Positions 33,164-41,524 of a stretch of DNA of 64,000 bases are shown piece after piece. Under the pieces are notes generated by a model. That model did no database searches. It was not told the DNA's origin and saw only the letters and a list, made by a program, of their open reading frames with translations. Every line of letters starts with the position of its first letter. Positions within the stretch are counted from its first letter, which is position 1. The stretch lies in the NCBI RefSeq assembly GCF_031599675.1, contig NZ_CP134223.1, positions 3,038,001-3,102,000 on the forward strand. The letters run 5' to 3'. A program made the position numbers and the translations under genes. The DNA is from Paenibacillus pedocola. GTDB taxonomy: Bacteria; Bacillota; Bacilli; Paenibacillales; Paenibacillaceae.

Positions 33164-33559
33164 TTGAGCAGTATGTCTGTGACCCGTGATGTGAAAGGTA
33201 ACAGCGGATTGTCCGCACTCGATATTACCGAAATTACATACATGGAATTCGAAAGAAATCTATATAGAATCGTAGTCCACACGAAGGATGAAGTGTTTTA
33301 TACAGTCGGCACGCTGAAATATTGGGTAACTACACTTACAAGTTCAGGCTACAATTTTGTCCTGGCAGACCGCAATACCCTGATTAATGTCTCCAACATC
33401 ATTCAGCTCGACAAAACCTTCCATGTCGCTTATTTCGGGGAGAACCTGAAGGGAATAGAGCAGAAGTGTTTTCTTTCGGAGAAAGGCTATAAGGAAGTCG
33501 TCAAAGACGTTAAAATCTCGCAGCCGCATATCCAATTTATTGAACTGCCTTTGTGGTAG
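33164..33559 (+). CDS. LytTR-domain DNA-binding protein without receiver
   Basis: 131 residues from TTG 33164, nine bases after GGAG; ATG 33173 and TTG 33149 are alternatives. The LytTR fold is seen as ITYMEFERNLYRIVVHT, TVGTLKYWVTTL, FVLADRNTLINVSNI and ENLKGIEQKCFLSEKGYKEV, covering nearly the whole protein. There is no N-terminal response-regulator domain, so phosphorylation control is not possible in the AgrA way. As last gene of the agr-like locus it probably regulates that locus or downstream targets. A terminator overlaps its stop. Confidence 0.88.
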   Translation: MSSMSVTRDVKGNSGLSALDITEITYMEFERNLYRIVVHTKDEVFYTVGTLKYWVTTLTSSGYNFVLADRNTLINVSNIIQLDKTFHVAYFGENLKGIEQKCFLSEKGYKEVVKDVKISQPHIQFIELPLW

Positions 33560-33569
33560 TTCTTTTTTT
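33542..33569 (+). terminator. Terminator of the agr-like locus
   Basis: GAACTGCC and GGTAGTTC (one mismatch) overlapping the stop codon, followed by seven T. Confidence 0.85.
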
Positions 33570-33662
33570 ATGAGCAGGAAAATATTGCATACCCGGGAAC
33601 GATTCATTATACTCCCAATATAGGAATTTAAAATTTTATATATGCGGAGGGGAATTAACAAA

Positions 33663-34334
33663 GTGAAAAAGAAAATGACTGCTGCGTTTACCGCTTTTGC
33701 TGTGCTCGGGGGAATGGGAGCCGGAGTTGTTGCCGGTGCCAACCTGCAAGAGATTAAAGCATTCCTGAATCCAAGTATTAAATTTAAACTCAATGGTCAG
33801 CCCGTACAGCTTAAGAACAGCAGCGGTGCAGTTGTAGCCCCGATTACTTATAACAATACCACTTACTTACCAGTCAGAGCCGTATCTGACCTGCTGGGGG
33901 TTGCCGTTAAATTTGATCCCACCGCCAATACCATATTCTTAGGGGAACAACTCGAAGGCGTTTCCATTGCCTCTGGCTTTGATTCTTCATACCATACTAA
34001 AGACCCGGACAAAACGGTCTATCTGGACAAGGATTATAAAGACGTCCATTTCGACAACGGCAGCGGAACACGCGGCAGCTCCTTTATGCTCTACCCTAAA
34101 AATAAATATCAGAAGCTGTACATCCAGGTTGCGGCAATTGGCGGCGATATTAAAGACTTCACCATACAGGATAGTGATACCGACACGGTTCTCAAAAAGC
34201 AGACAATTACAGCTGAGCAAGGACTTGTAACAATAGAAGCTGATATTGCAGGAGTAGATTCAATTTTTGTAACCGGGCAAGTTGAAGACGGCGCGGCCAT
34301 GTTCGTTCCTTTGACTACTTCGTATTATAAATAG
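33663..34334 (+). CDS. Secreted stalk-type protein (copper-amine-oxidase-like N-domain)
   Basis: 223 residues from GTG 33663, after GGAGGGG; the ATG at 33642 lies inside the leader. A signal peptide (KKKMTAAFTAFAVLGG to VVAGA) is followed by the stalk domain IKFKLNGQPVQLKNSSGAVV with TYLPVRAVSDLLGV (to about residue 95). The C-terminal 125 residues form a beta-rich domain resembling NPCBM-like carbohydrate-binding modules (GSSFMLYPKN, YIQVAAIGG). It is likely exported and wall-associated. It could be a target of the neighbouring agr-like system, but no operator supports that. Confidence 0.85.
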   Translation: MKKKMTAAFTAFAVLGGMGAGVVAGANLQEIKAFLNPSIKFKLNGQPVQLKNSSGAVVAPITYNNTTYLPVRAVSDLLGVAVKFDPTANTIFLGEQLEGVSIASGFDSSYHTKDPDKTVYLDKDYKDVHFDNGSGTRGSSFMLYPKNKYQKLYIQVAAIGGDIKDFTIQDSDTDTVLKKQTITAEQGLVTIEADIAGVDSIFVTGQVEDGAAMFVPLTTSYYK

Positions 34335-34402
34335 CAGAAAACTATCGTGAAAAATCTGGTAATAACATATCAAAAAGCATTAGAGCACACTCCTTAGAGT
34401 CG

Positions 34403-34434
34403 CCACTCGGATAAACTTATAGTTTATCCGGTGG
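34403..34434 (+). terminator. Terminator-like hairpin
   Basis: CCAC-t-CGGATAAACT and AGTTTATCCGGTGG form a long stem after the stalk-protein gene. Confidence 0.7.
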
Positions 34435-34550
34435 AGATTTTAGGGGGTGTTTTGATTATTTGAGCAGGATAACCTAAGGAAGGGATGGAATTTGTTAATT
34501 AATAAATTGTTCTGTAGTTCAAACAAGTGATGAAAGAAGGGGGGACTTTT

Positions 34551-35114
34551 TTGGGGACAGATATTCACTGCTTTGTAGAACAAAAAATGTATCGTACAGA
34601 CACTTATGAAACCGATCCTACAGGGAATTGGATTTGGATTCATAAAACGGACCATGCAGGGACGTGGATATCGATAGATAAATGGACTAAAGACAGCATG
34701 GCTATTCTTTATCCTGAACGCAATGAAGGGCCTGTCTGGAATGTTGAGCGTGAGGATATGGTTTTCACCGATCGGAACTACGGTCTTTTTGCAATTCTGG
34801 CCAATCAACGAAACTCCGAAAATATGCCTTACATCAGCGCTCCACGTGGGTTGCCTGAGGACGTCAGTCCTGAGATTCCGCTACAAATCAGGGCTTTGGA
34901 AGGCCATGATACGACGTGGTTTACCGCTAAAGAATTAATCGATTATAATTGGGATCAAGTGTTTGAGTTCGAAGATGAGAACATGAATGGTGAGAAAATA
35001 TATGAAACAGTAAACTATAGGGAATGTGGAAGCAGATTGTTGGAAGTCATTCACCTTATAGTTGCAAGAAATAACCCGGCAGATTTTAGACTGATTATGA
35101 CGTTTGATTGTTGA
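34551..35114 (+). CDS. MGTDIH-type phage-like protein, unknown
   Basis: 187 residues from TTG 34551, so that it begins MGTDIHCFVE like related phage-encoded proteins; GAAGGGGGG lies upstream. Further family-like stretches are FTDRNYGLFAILANQRN, PRGLPEDVSPE and TWFTAKELIDYNWDQ. Such proteins occur in actinophages and scattered bacteria, and have no known function. It stands alone between two hairpins. Transfer from a phage is possible. Confidence 0.75.
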   Translation: MGTDIHCFVEQKMYRTDTYETDPTGNWIWIHKTDHAGTWISIDKWTKDSMAILYPERNEGPVWNVEREDMVFTDRNYGLFAILANQRNSENMPYISAPRGLPEDVSPEIPLQIRALEGHDTTWFTAKELIDYNWDQVFEFEDENMNGEKIYETVNYRECGSRLLEVIHLIVARNNPADFRLIMTFDC

Positions 35115-35141
35115 CCGAACGTTGAAAGAAAGTCAAATAAG

Positions 35142-35190
35142 ACAGCGGCAGACTAGGACTTTGTTTTCATGTCCAGCTGCCGTTGTTTCT
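35142..35190 (+). terminator. Terminator
   Basis: ACAGCGGCAG and CTGCCGTTGT stem with inner GGAC/GTCC pairing, followed by TTTC. Confidence 0.75.
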
Positions 35191-35595
35191 ATTTTAGGCC
35201 AATGTTTAAGGCCACCTGAGTGCCATCCAAATGACACTTCAATATAAATTAATAGCTTGAGGAATCACGATGAAAAATCATATAGACCAAGGGTTCATTA
35301 CATGAAAAATCGAGGCCCTATTTCTAGGGCCTCTTTCATGGGAGAGGAGAAACCGGACGAAGAGCTTATGGGGAAACGTAAGCCTGCTCCGCGGTTGTCT
35401 ACGACATTTTGCAATGCCGATAGTTACATGTTGTCCCGGAATGAACGATCTTATACATCGAAGCTGAAAAATATCTGCACCTCTAAAATGACACATCCAG
35501 ACAAACTTTTTATTTAACCAGACAATTGTGGTACTATAGGCTTGGACTTATGCCCTAACCGGCGTAATAAACAGAGACATAGAGCAGGTGAATCG
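35191..35595. other. Intergenic region with a strong hairpin
   Basis: No convincing gene. GAGGCCCTA (35312-35320) and TAGGGCCTC (35325-35333) form a perfect 9-bp stem, extended by CATGAAA (35301-35307) and TTTCATG (35334-35340). It may end transcripts or be an RNA element. The rsmD promoter must lie after it. Confidence 0.5.
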
Positions 35596-36204
35596 GTGAG
35601 AGTTGTATCGGGAAGTGCAAAGGGGAGACCCCTGAAGAGTGTTCCGGGCAGCGGGACGCGGCCCACGACCGACAAAGTGAAGGAAGCGGTATTCAGCATG
35701 ATCGGCCCTTATTTCGAGGGTGGAACAGCGCTGGATTTGTTCGCCGGCACTGGAGGCCTTGGGATCGAAGCGCTGAGCAGAGGGATGGACCGTGCGGTTT
35801 TTGTGGATATGGAGCAGAAGAGCATTGATACGGTGCGTTCCAATCTGAAAGCGGTCAAAATGGAGGAACAGGCGGAAGTGTACCGCAATGATGCCGGTAG
35901 AGCGCTGAGCGCGCTTGAAAAGCGGGGGCGTGCCTTTGACCTTGTTTTCCTGGACCCGCCCTATCGGCTGAAGCATGGGGATGAATTGATGCTGGCGATG
36001 GCCCAGAAAGGATTGCTTAAACCTGATGCAGTAATCGTGCTTGAACATGAATCAGGTTATGTCTATCCAGAGGATATTCCTGGGTTCTATAGAACACGGC
36101 AGGCTGTATACGGAGAAACGACAATCTCCATTTATCAGTATGAAGCTGCTCCGGGGGAAGCTGCCGGTGGTAGTAAGGAGGGTAATGATGAGTCTGCAAA
36201 TTAG
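35596..36204 (+). CDS. rsmD: 16S rRNA (guanine-966 N2)-methyltransferase
   Basis: 202 residues from GTG 35596 (MRVVSGSAKGRPLKSVPG). The SAM-binding motif is ALDLFAGTGGLGIEALSRG and the catalytic motif LVFLDPPY. It methylates G966 of 16S rRNA in the small subunit. The N-terminal GTRPTTDKVKEAVFSMI is the family signature. It overlaps coaD by 17 bases, the widely conserved rsmD-coaD pair. The C-terminus has a short Gly/Glu-rich tail. Confidence 0.95.
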   Translation: MRVVSGSAKGRPLKSVPGSGTRPTTDKVKEAVFSMIGPYFEGGTALDLFAGTGGLGIEALSRGMDRAVFVDMEQKSIDTVRSNLKAVKMEEQAEVYRNDAGRALSALEKRGRAFDLVFLDPPYRLKHGDELMLAMAQKGLLKPDAVIVLEHESGYVYPEDIPGFYRTRQAVYGETTISIYQYEAAPGEAAGGSKEGNDESAN

Positions 36205-36706
36205 AAAAGAACGTGTCGCCATCTATCCGGGGAGCTTTGATCCGGTAACCATGGGACATATGGATATTATCCGGCGCGCAGCAAAACAGTTTGACAGACT
36301 GATTGTTACCGTACTCAATAATTTAAGCAAAAACCCGATGTTCACGGTGGAGGAGCGCACGGAGCTGCTGCGGCAGGCTACGGCGGATATTCCGAATGTC
36401 GAGGTTGACAGCTTCCGTGATCTGCTCGTTAATTATCTCCGGCAAAAGAACGCCCAGGTGATCGTGCGTGGGATTCGTACGGTCACCGATTTTGAGTATG
36501 AACTGCAGACCGCTTCAATAAATCATAGTCTAGATCCAGAGGTAGAAACCATATTCATGATGACTAACCCGAAATATTCCTATCTTAGCTCGAGTGTAGT
36601 GAAGGAATTGGCTCACTTTGGCGCGAATGTTTCGGACTTTGTAGCGCCTGAGGTCGAACGTGCTATGAAGCTCAAATTCAGCCAGCTGGACGCCCGGACG
36701 AAGTAA
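36188..36706 (+). CDS. coaD: Phosphopantetheine adenylyltransferase
   Basis: 172 residues from ATG 36188, with AAGGAGGGT upstream. The nucleotidyltransferase motif AIYPGSFDPVTMGHMDII holds the TxGH-type catalytic histidine, and the C-terminal YSYLSSSVVKELA the ISSTxVR-like motif. It catalyses the fourth step of CoA synthesis. Its 3' end overlaps the converging ylbJ gene by 29 bases, which may allow antisense effects. Confidence 0.96.
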   Translation: MSLQIRKERVAIYPGSFDPVTMGHMDIIRRAAKQFDRLIVTVLNNLSKNPMFTVEERTELLRQATADIPNVEVDSFRDLLVNYLRQKNAQVIVRGIRTVTDFEYELQTASINHSLDPEVETIFMMTNPKYSYLSSSVVKELAHFGANVSDFVAPEVERAMKLKFSQLDARTK

Positions 36707-37898
36707 CAGCATACACCAGGGCAGAGAACACCAATAATAACAGCAGCAATATGGATTGTAGGCTCAGCAGCTGCGGAATCAGGTTCCAGACGGTAATAGG
36801 ACTTAAGGTTTCCGGAGTTACTGCTGCATCTGTACGGCTGATTGCCGGCAGAACAACTGCTCGGACGTTAAGCAGCGGCTTCCACAGCAGAAAGGTTAAG
36901 GCGAAAGCGTACAAGCCATGCAGCAGCCGGACAGCGGCGTAAGGGATAAAGCGGGCCTTGGCTTGTTTAAGTGCCGTCAATGATTGGAGTTGTCCGCAAA
37001 TTCCGCTCCATCCCAGCGCTGCAGACAGGAGAGCCATGCCGGTTACACCCATGGAACTAAAGACAAATGGCGCCGCAACTTTTGAAGTCAGTGCATTTGC
37101 GCCCAGATGGATCTCCAGAATACTGGCAGCCAGAGCCGGCGGCAGCTGGGGGAACAAAGTAGCTGCTATGTTGATGACCACGGAGAACATAATCATATAT
37201 CCGCCGACGACCATCAGATTCTGGACCGCAGAGGCCACAGCTTCACCAAGCAGCTTGCCGAAGCTCCGGCCATCCCGTTCACGGGCCTCTAAGATAGCCT
37301 GATGAACACGTTTGGGTAAGGTTTTTGTATCGTGTGTGATGTCTTGTGTTACACTGTTCCTTCTGCCTACGAATAGTGCAGCGGTGAATCCAGCAGCCAG
37401 GCCTGACAACCAGTGGATGGCAAGCAGGGTATATCCGGCGGCAGGGCTATGCAGGAAGGCAACCCCCACTACAATAACCAGAGTTACCGGGCTTGCAAAA
37501 TGGGCAAGCGCGGCCAGCCGTCCGGCCTCCTTGTCTGATATACTGCCCTGCTTGTGGAGCTGCTGAACTCCCCCCGCACCTGCGGGAAATCCTGCAGTCA
37601 TGCCAAGCGCCAGTGTCCACCCTCCGGCTCCGGGCAGGCGGAACACCTTGATCATTAACGGCTCCAGCAGGACGCCGAAGCCATGAACAAAGCCTGAAGC
37701 GGTCAGCATTTCCGATAAGATCAGGAAGGGCAGCAGTGCCGGGAAGATCAGCGTCCACCATAGCTTGAGGCCCTGAAGGGAAGCCGCGAAGGAGGACTCC
37801 GGTGCTGAGACAATGGCAACTGCCAGCAGAATGGCTGCAGTACCGGCCACGAAGGGTGCAGAGGCTGAAGTTAAGCGCCGTATTTTAACATTATTCAT
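36678..37898 (-). CDS. ylbJ: Sporulation integral membrane protein YlbJ
   Basis: 406 residues from ATG 37898, eight bases after GAGGTGA. Many hydrophobic segments. The gate/nucleoside-transporter-like features LKLWWTLIFPALLPFLILSE and GMTAGFPAGAGGVQQLHKQG (in pieces) identify YlbJ, a mother-cell membrane protein needed for spore cortex formation in Bacillus. It is transcribed opposite to its neighbours, as in related genomes. Confidence 0.9.
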   Translation of the reverse strand: MNNVKIRRLTSASAPFVAGTAAILLAVAIVSAPESSFAASLQGLKLWWTLIFPALLPFLILSEMLTASGFVHGFGVLLEPLMIKVFRLPGAGGWTLALGMTAGFPAGAGGVQQLHKQGSISDKEAGRLAALAHFASPVTLVIVVGVAFLHSPAAGYTLLAIHWLSGLAAGFTAALFVGRRNSVTQDITHDTKTLPKRVHQAILEARERDGRSFGKLLGEAVASAVQNLMVVGGYMIMFSVVINIAATLFPQLPPALAASILEIHLGANALTSKVAAPFVFSSMGVTGMALLSAALGWSGICGQLQSLTALKQAKARFIPYAAVRLLHGLYAFALTFLLWKPLLNVRAVVLPAISRTDAAVTPETLSPITVWNLIPQLLSLQSILLLLLLVFSALVYAVTSSGRPAG

Positions 37899-38050
37899 TA
37901 TGAGCATCACCTCTTCATAACTTAGGACATGGGCTGAAGACTGTTATCAATTTATGCAGTGCAGACAACCATCATGCCATAGCCGGAGAAGGTACAGCTT
38001 CTGAAGTTCGTTGAAGGAAGCATAGAGCCGCGGGAAAGAAGGGAAAAGCA

Positions 38051-39088
38051 TTGAGGCAACAGAAACGCCGGGTAGGATTCCGCGCCATCGCCTACTTGTT
38101 TACTTTAGTGGTTATACTCTATGTTACAGTTTTTATGAATACCCCTTACATCGTATATCAGCCCGGCAGTGCCTCGGAGGTTGCGCCGATGATCAAGGTG
38201 CAGAATGCAGATAAGGATGAGAAGGGCACCTTTATGATGACAACGGTGTCGGCCAGCTATGCCAATGTGGCTCTGCTAATTGCCTCTTTATTTAACTCCT
38301 ATTCTGAGGTTGTCCTAAAAGAAACCCGGCTTGGAGATAAAACAGAGCAGGAGTATGCGGCTGAACAGGTGTATTATATGAACAGTTCGCAATCCTTTGC
38401 TGTACAGGCTGCGTATCATGCTGCGAATGTTCCTTATGAGGATGTAGTGGATTATTTGTATGTATTCTCTGTTCCAGACACGGATAATCAAGGACAATTT
38501 CAGCCTGGTGACAAGATTATCAGTGTGCAAGGCAAGCATATCGCGGATCCGGAGACTTTATCAGCACTCTTATCCACCAGTAAAATTGGCGATCAAGTGG
38601 CGGTAGTGCTGCAGCGGGGCGGCAAGGAAATCAAAGAGCAGGTAACCCTGGTAGAGGTTAAGGATAAAGATACCGCTGCTGTAAAACCCGGTCTGGGAGT
38701 GGTAATCGGTGCAGTGCAGAAAGTTAAGCCTAAGGTAGCAGGCAAGGATGTCAGCTTTGTAGATACCAATGTTGGAGGACCGTCGGCAGGACTTATGTTT
38801 ACGATGGAAATTTACAACCAGCTTACTCCTGGCGACCTGTCCAAAGGACACCGGATAGCCGGTACCGGCACTATTGACGCAGACGGAAATGTCGGGGCTA
38901 TTGGCGGGGTTAAGCATAAGATTGTAGCTGCAGACCGCGAGAAGGCAGAGGTGTTCTTTGTCCCTGTCAAAAATTATGACGAAGCAAAAGCAAGAGCCGA
39001 TAAAATAGGCACCGACATGAAGCTGGTGCCTGTGTCGACGCTAAACGACGCGTTGGAATACATGGAGAAGCTGCCGGTTACACCCTAA
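38051..39088 (+). CDS. sepM: PDZ/Lon-like membrane serine protease (YlbL/SepM)
   Basis: 345 residues from TTG 38051. One N-terminal TM helix (AIAYLFTLVVILYVTVFM), then a PDZ domain (about 115-205; FQPGDKIISVQGKHI) and a Lon-type catalytic domain with Ser in NVGGPSAGLMFTME and Lys in GGVKHKIVAA. Relatives process competence pheromone in Streptococcus (SepM) or membrane proteins in Bacillus (YlbL). The active site faces outside. Its stop lies in a hairpin shared with the converging gene. Confidence 0.93.
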   Translation: MRQQKRRVGFRAIAYLFTLVVILYVTVFMNTPYIVYQPGSASEVAPMIKVQNADKDEKGTFMMTTVSASYANVALLIASLFNSYSEVVLKETRLGDKTEQEYAAEQVYYMNSSQSFAVQAAYHAANVPYEDVVDYLYVFSVPDTDNQGQFQPGDKIISVQGKHIADPETLSALLSTSKIGDQVAVVLQRGGKEIKEQVTLVEVKDKDTAAVKPGLGVVIGAVQKVKPKVAGKDVSFVDTNVGGPSAGLMFTMEIYNQLTPGDLSKGHRIAGTGTIDADGNVGAIGGVKHKIVAADREKAEVFFVPVKNYDEAKARADKIGTDMKLVPVSTLNDALEYMEKLPVTP

Positions 39089-39093
39089 CCGGC
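39073..39093. terminator. Hairpin formed by two converging stop regions
   Basis: GCCGGTTA and TAACCGGC form an 8-bp perfect stem with a CACCC loop. It contains the stop codons of both sepM and tmcAL, so the two genes overlap by 11 bases inside it. No T-run. Confidence 0.6.
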
Positions 39094-40316
39094 GGCATGA
39101 AGTAATCGCTGTAAAAATCGTTGCGCAGCGGACAGCCGAAAGCTCCTGCGTAAGCGGCTGCCGCCTGAATATCACGCTCCAGGCCGAGATGGGAGAAGCC
39201 TGCCGGTGAGGTGATGACGGGCCATGCGGCGGTTTGTTTCATGCGTTTCAGCAACTTACGCCCGTTCTCCCGGAAACCGAGTATCCGGATATAGCCTGGA
39301 CCCTGCGCTAAAGTGGAAGGGGTCATTTCTTTTTTTCTGTGATTCAGCAGTGTATGCACCAGCAGGCGCTGAAGGCGCGTATGCGTGTAGCGTTTGCTTT
39401 TTACAGCCTCCAGGAGCCCGCTGATGGTGAACTGCTCCAGCTGCGGCATTACCCGCAGGAGACGGTTCTCCAGCCCCTCGTTCATATCCTGGAGCAGCTG
39501 CAGCTCTGCTGCGGTCCGGGTTACTAGCACATGGCGCAGCTGGTTTCGGAAGTCTTCCAGACTTACCGGACCTCTGCCGGCCGCATGCTCTCTTTCCAGT
39601 ATGGACATGCTATATTCCGGCATGTATGCAGCGGGTGATCCGCCTTCCAGGAGCAGGCGGCGGATCGCCGTGGCACTGGCAATGGACGACCCGCTCTGCA
39701 GCGGGTCGTGAAACCCTGCGCCGGTGCGCGGCACGGTCAAGGGCTGCATCGCGCTCCCCAGCCGGCGCAGCGCGATGAGGTAGTGCAGGCCGAGGCTGTT
39801 GTTCGGCTGCCGCAGCAGCGCCTCGGCACCACCGGGACTCCCGTGGCCGCCGGGAGTCCCTTCCCAGGCTGCTGCCGCCGCTGCGCTGTAGGCGGCAGGG
39901 AAGCTCGCTCCGAGCGCCATGCGGCGGCGGATCTCGGCCTGCAGTTCGCTGCTCTCTTCGGCCAGGAATGCGGCCAGGGGGAGCAGTTCACCCAAAGCGC
40001 CGGCTTCGGAGCCGAAGCACAGGCTTGAAGTGACACCGGTCGCCTCCAGCAGAGAGACGGCTCCGAAGGCGAACCATTCCGCCGGCTGCAGGGCATAGGC
40101 AACCGGCAGCTCAATGACGAGATCGGCGCCCATATGCAGCGCCATTTCCGTGCGGGCGCGTTTACTGACCACTGCCGGCTCACCGCGCTGGGTGAACGGG
40201 CCGCTCATCACGACGATGGCGCTGTCCGCGCCCGACAATCGTTTGGCCTCGTTAAAATGATGGACATGCCCGTTATGTAAAGGGTTATATTCGGCTATAA
40301 TACCAACAGTAGTCAC
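39078..40316 (-). CDS. tmcAL: tRNA(Met) cytidine acetate ligase (YlbM)
   Basis: 412 residues from GTG 40316 with GGAGTGA upstream (VTTVGIIAEYNPLHNGHVHH). The HIGH-type nucleotidyltransferase motif is YNPLHNGH. GPFTQRGEPAVVSKRARTEM and FGSEAG are family motifs. TmcAL activates acetate and makes N4-acetylcytidine at the elongator tRNA-Met wobble position. A stretch near residues 45-210 (39690-40190) is unusually GC-rich and Ala/Gly-rich compared with the rest of the gene. Confidence 0.93.
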   Translation of the reverse strand: MTTVGIIAEYNPLHNGHVHHFNEAKRLSGADSAIVVMSGPFTQRGEPAVVSKRARTEMALHMGADLVIELPVAYALQPAEWFAFGAVSLLEATGVTSSLCFGSEAGALGELLPLAAFLAEESSELQAEIRRRMALGASFPAAYSAAAAAAWEGTPGGHGSPGGAEALLRQPNNSLGLHYLIALRRLGSAMQPLTVPRTGAGFHDPLQSGSSIASATAIRRLLLEGGSPAAYMPEYSMSILEREHAAGRGPVSLEDFRNQLRHVLVTRTAAELQLLQDMNEGLENRLLRVMPQLEQFTISGLLEAVKSKRYTHTRLQRLLVHTLLNHRKKEMTPSTLAQGPGYIRILGFRENGRKLLKRMKQTAAWPVITSPAGFSHLGLERDIQAAAAYAGAFGCPLRNDFYSDYFMPPVRV

Positions 40317-40409
40317 GGTCGTGTCACTCCAAATTCCTAATTGATATATTGATTCATTAGTTATATCATAAGTTGTCCAGCTTCCTGAAACAATATAAAG
40401 GAAAAATGG

Positions 40410-40439
40410 TTGACAAAGATCGGTAATTCTAGGTATAAT
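40410..40439 (+). promoter_or_regulatory. Sigma-A promoter of yceD-rpmF
   Basis: TTGACA (40410-40415), an 18-base spacer and TATAAT (40434-40439), 28 bases before the yceD start. Confidence 0.88.
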
Positions 40440-40466
40440 AATTTTTGTTTGTTTGGAGTGATGATT

Positions 40467-40988
40467 ATGAAGATTCACTTTCGCAAAATGGCAAATGCCG
40501 ACGAGTCTCTGCAATTCCAGGAAACCCTGGATGTCAGCGAGCTTGTCAGAGGGCGGAAGGATATACTTGCTGTTGCACCACTCTCAGTGAACCTTAAAGC
40601 GCTGCCCGCGGAAACCGATAGTGTGAACGTGGTGGGAACATTGGAAGGAAATGTGGACATGTTATGTGCACGTTGCCTCTGTGAGGTGAACAGCAAATTG
40701 AACATTCCTTTTGCTGAGACTTTCAAATGGCTTAAGCAGCCGATTCTTCCCGAAGATGAAGATGAAGAACTCATCTACATCACGGATGAGACTGTGGATC
40801 TTGTTCCGTATGTGGAAGAAAACTTCGTACTGCACTTGCCGGATTCGGTATTGTGCAAGGCAGACTGTCTTGGTCTTTGTCAGAAATGCGGACAAAATTT
40901 GAACGAAGGCACCTGCAGTTGCGACAACACAGTGATCGATCCTCGACTCGCTGCGTTGAAAGGATTCTTTACCAAGCAAGATGACTAA
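40467..40988 (+). CDS. yceD: YceD/DUF177 protein
   Basis: 173 residues from ATG 40467, after GGAGTGATGATT. It has a cysteine pair in MLCARCLCEV and a zinc-binding-like C-terminus CKADCLGLCQKCGQNL ... CSCD, typical of the YceD (DUF177) family linked to 23S rRNA accumulation. It is followed after 53 bases by rpmF, the universal arrangement. The two are transcribed from the promoter at 40410. Confidence 0.93.
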   Translation: MKIHFRKMANADESLQFQETLDVSELVRGRKDILAVAPLSVNLKALPAETDSVNVVGTLEGNVDMLCARCLCEVNSKLNIPFAETFKWLKQPILPEDEDEELIYITDETVDLVPYVEENFVLHLPDSVLCKADCLGLCQKCGQNLNEGTCSCDNTVIDPRLAALKGFFTKQDD

Positions 40989-41041
40989 GAACAAATCCCG
41001 GGTTATAACGGGTCAACAACACATTCAGGAGGTCGAAAACA

Positions 41042-41215
41042 ATGGCAGTACCACAACGTAGAACGTCCAAGACACGCCGTGACAAGCGTCGTACACACTT
41101 TAAACTGGTAGTACCAGGTATGGTGAAATGTGAACAATGCGGAGAGCTTAAACTGGCTCACCACGTATGCAAAGTTTGCGGAACTTACAAAGCTAGAGAG
41201 ATCATCAAACAATAG
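41042..41215 (+). CDS. rpmF: Ribosomal protein L32
   Basis: 57 residues beginning [20 protein letters not shown]. The zinc ribbon is complete, CEQCGEL ... CKVCGTY, so this is the zinc-requiring (C+) form. CAGGAGG precedes the ATG. A terminator follows immediately. Confidence 0.97.
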   Translation: MAVPQRRTSKTRRDKRRTHFKLVVPGMVKCEQCGELKLAHHVCKVCGTYKAREIIKQ

Positions 41216-41225
41216 TTTTAATAAA

Positions 41226-41262
41226 AGGTAGCACTTCATCTTCTGGTGGGGTGCTATTTTTT
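41226..41262 (+). terminator. Terminator of yceD-rpmF
   Basis: GTAGCAC and GTGCTAT stem followed by TTTTTT. Confidence 0.85.
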
Positions 41263-41390
41263 ATGAGAATAATAGAAAGTACTTTGCCCATACTGCAAAT
41301 TATCAGGCAGGGCGGGCATTTGCAGGTTACGCAGTATGTCACTTTTAAGTCAATGCTTTATTTTTGCCGTTCCATGCTTTATACTACATA

Positions 41391-41407
41391 TTAGTACCTG
41401 GTTCTAA
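41391..41407 (+). promoter_or_regulatory. FapR operator
   Basis: TTAGTACCTGGTTCTAA closely matches the 17-base FapR box known from Bacillus (TTAGTACCTAGTCTTAA). A TATACT -10 lies directly upstream (about 41380-41385), so FapR bound here would block transcription of fapR-plsX-fab genes until malonyl-CoA releases it. Confidence 0.88.
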
Positions 41408-41524
41408 AGTGATTTTATACCTTAATAGCTATGATAATAGCGGCCTTTTCTTTGGCCCGATGCTTTGATCTAATATAACGTTTCCGCTTGAGCATGTGCC
41501 AGGAGGTGAGCCGCCATAGAGCGG

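Noticed and set aside
35257-35517. 86-codon plus-strand ORF in the rsmD upstream gap
   Set aside because: It runs through the strong hairpin at 35301-35340, lacks a ribosome binding site and has no familiar pattern.
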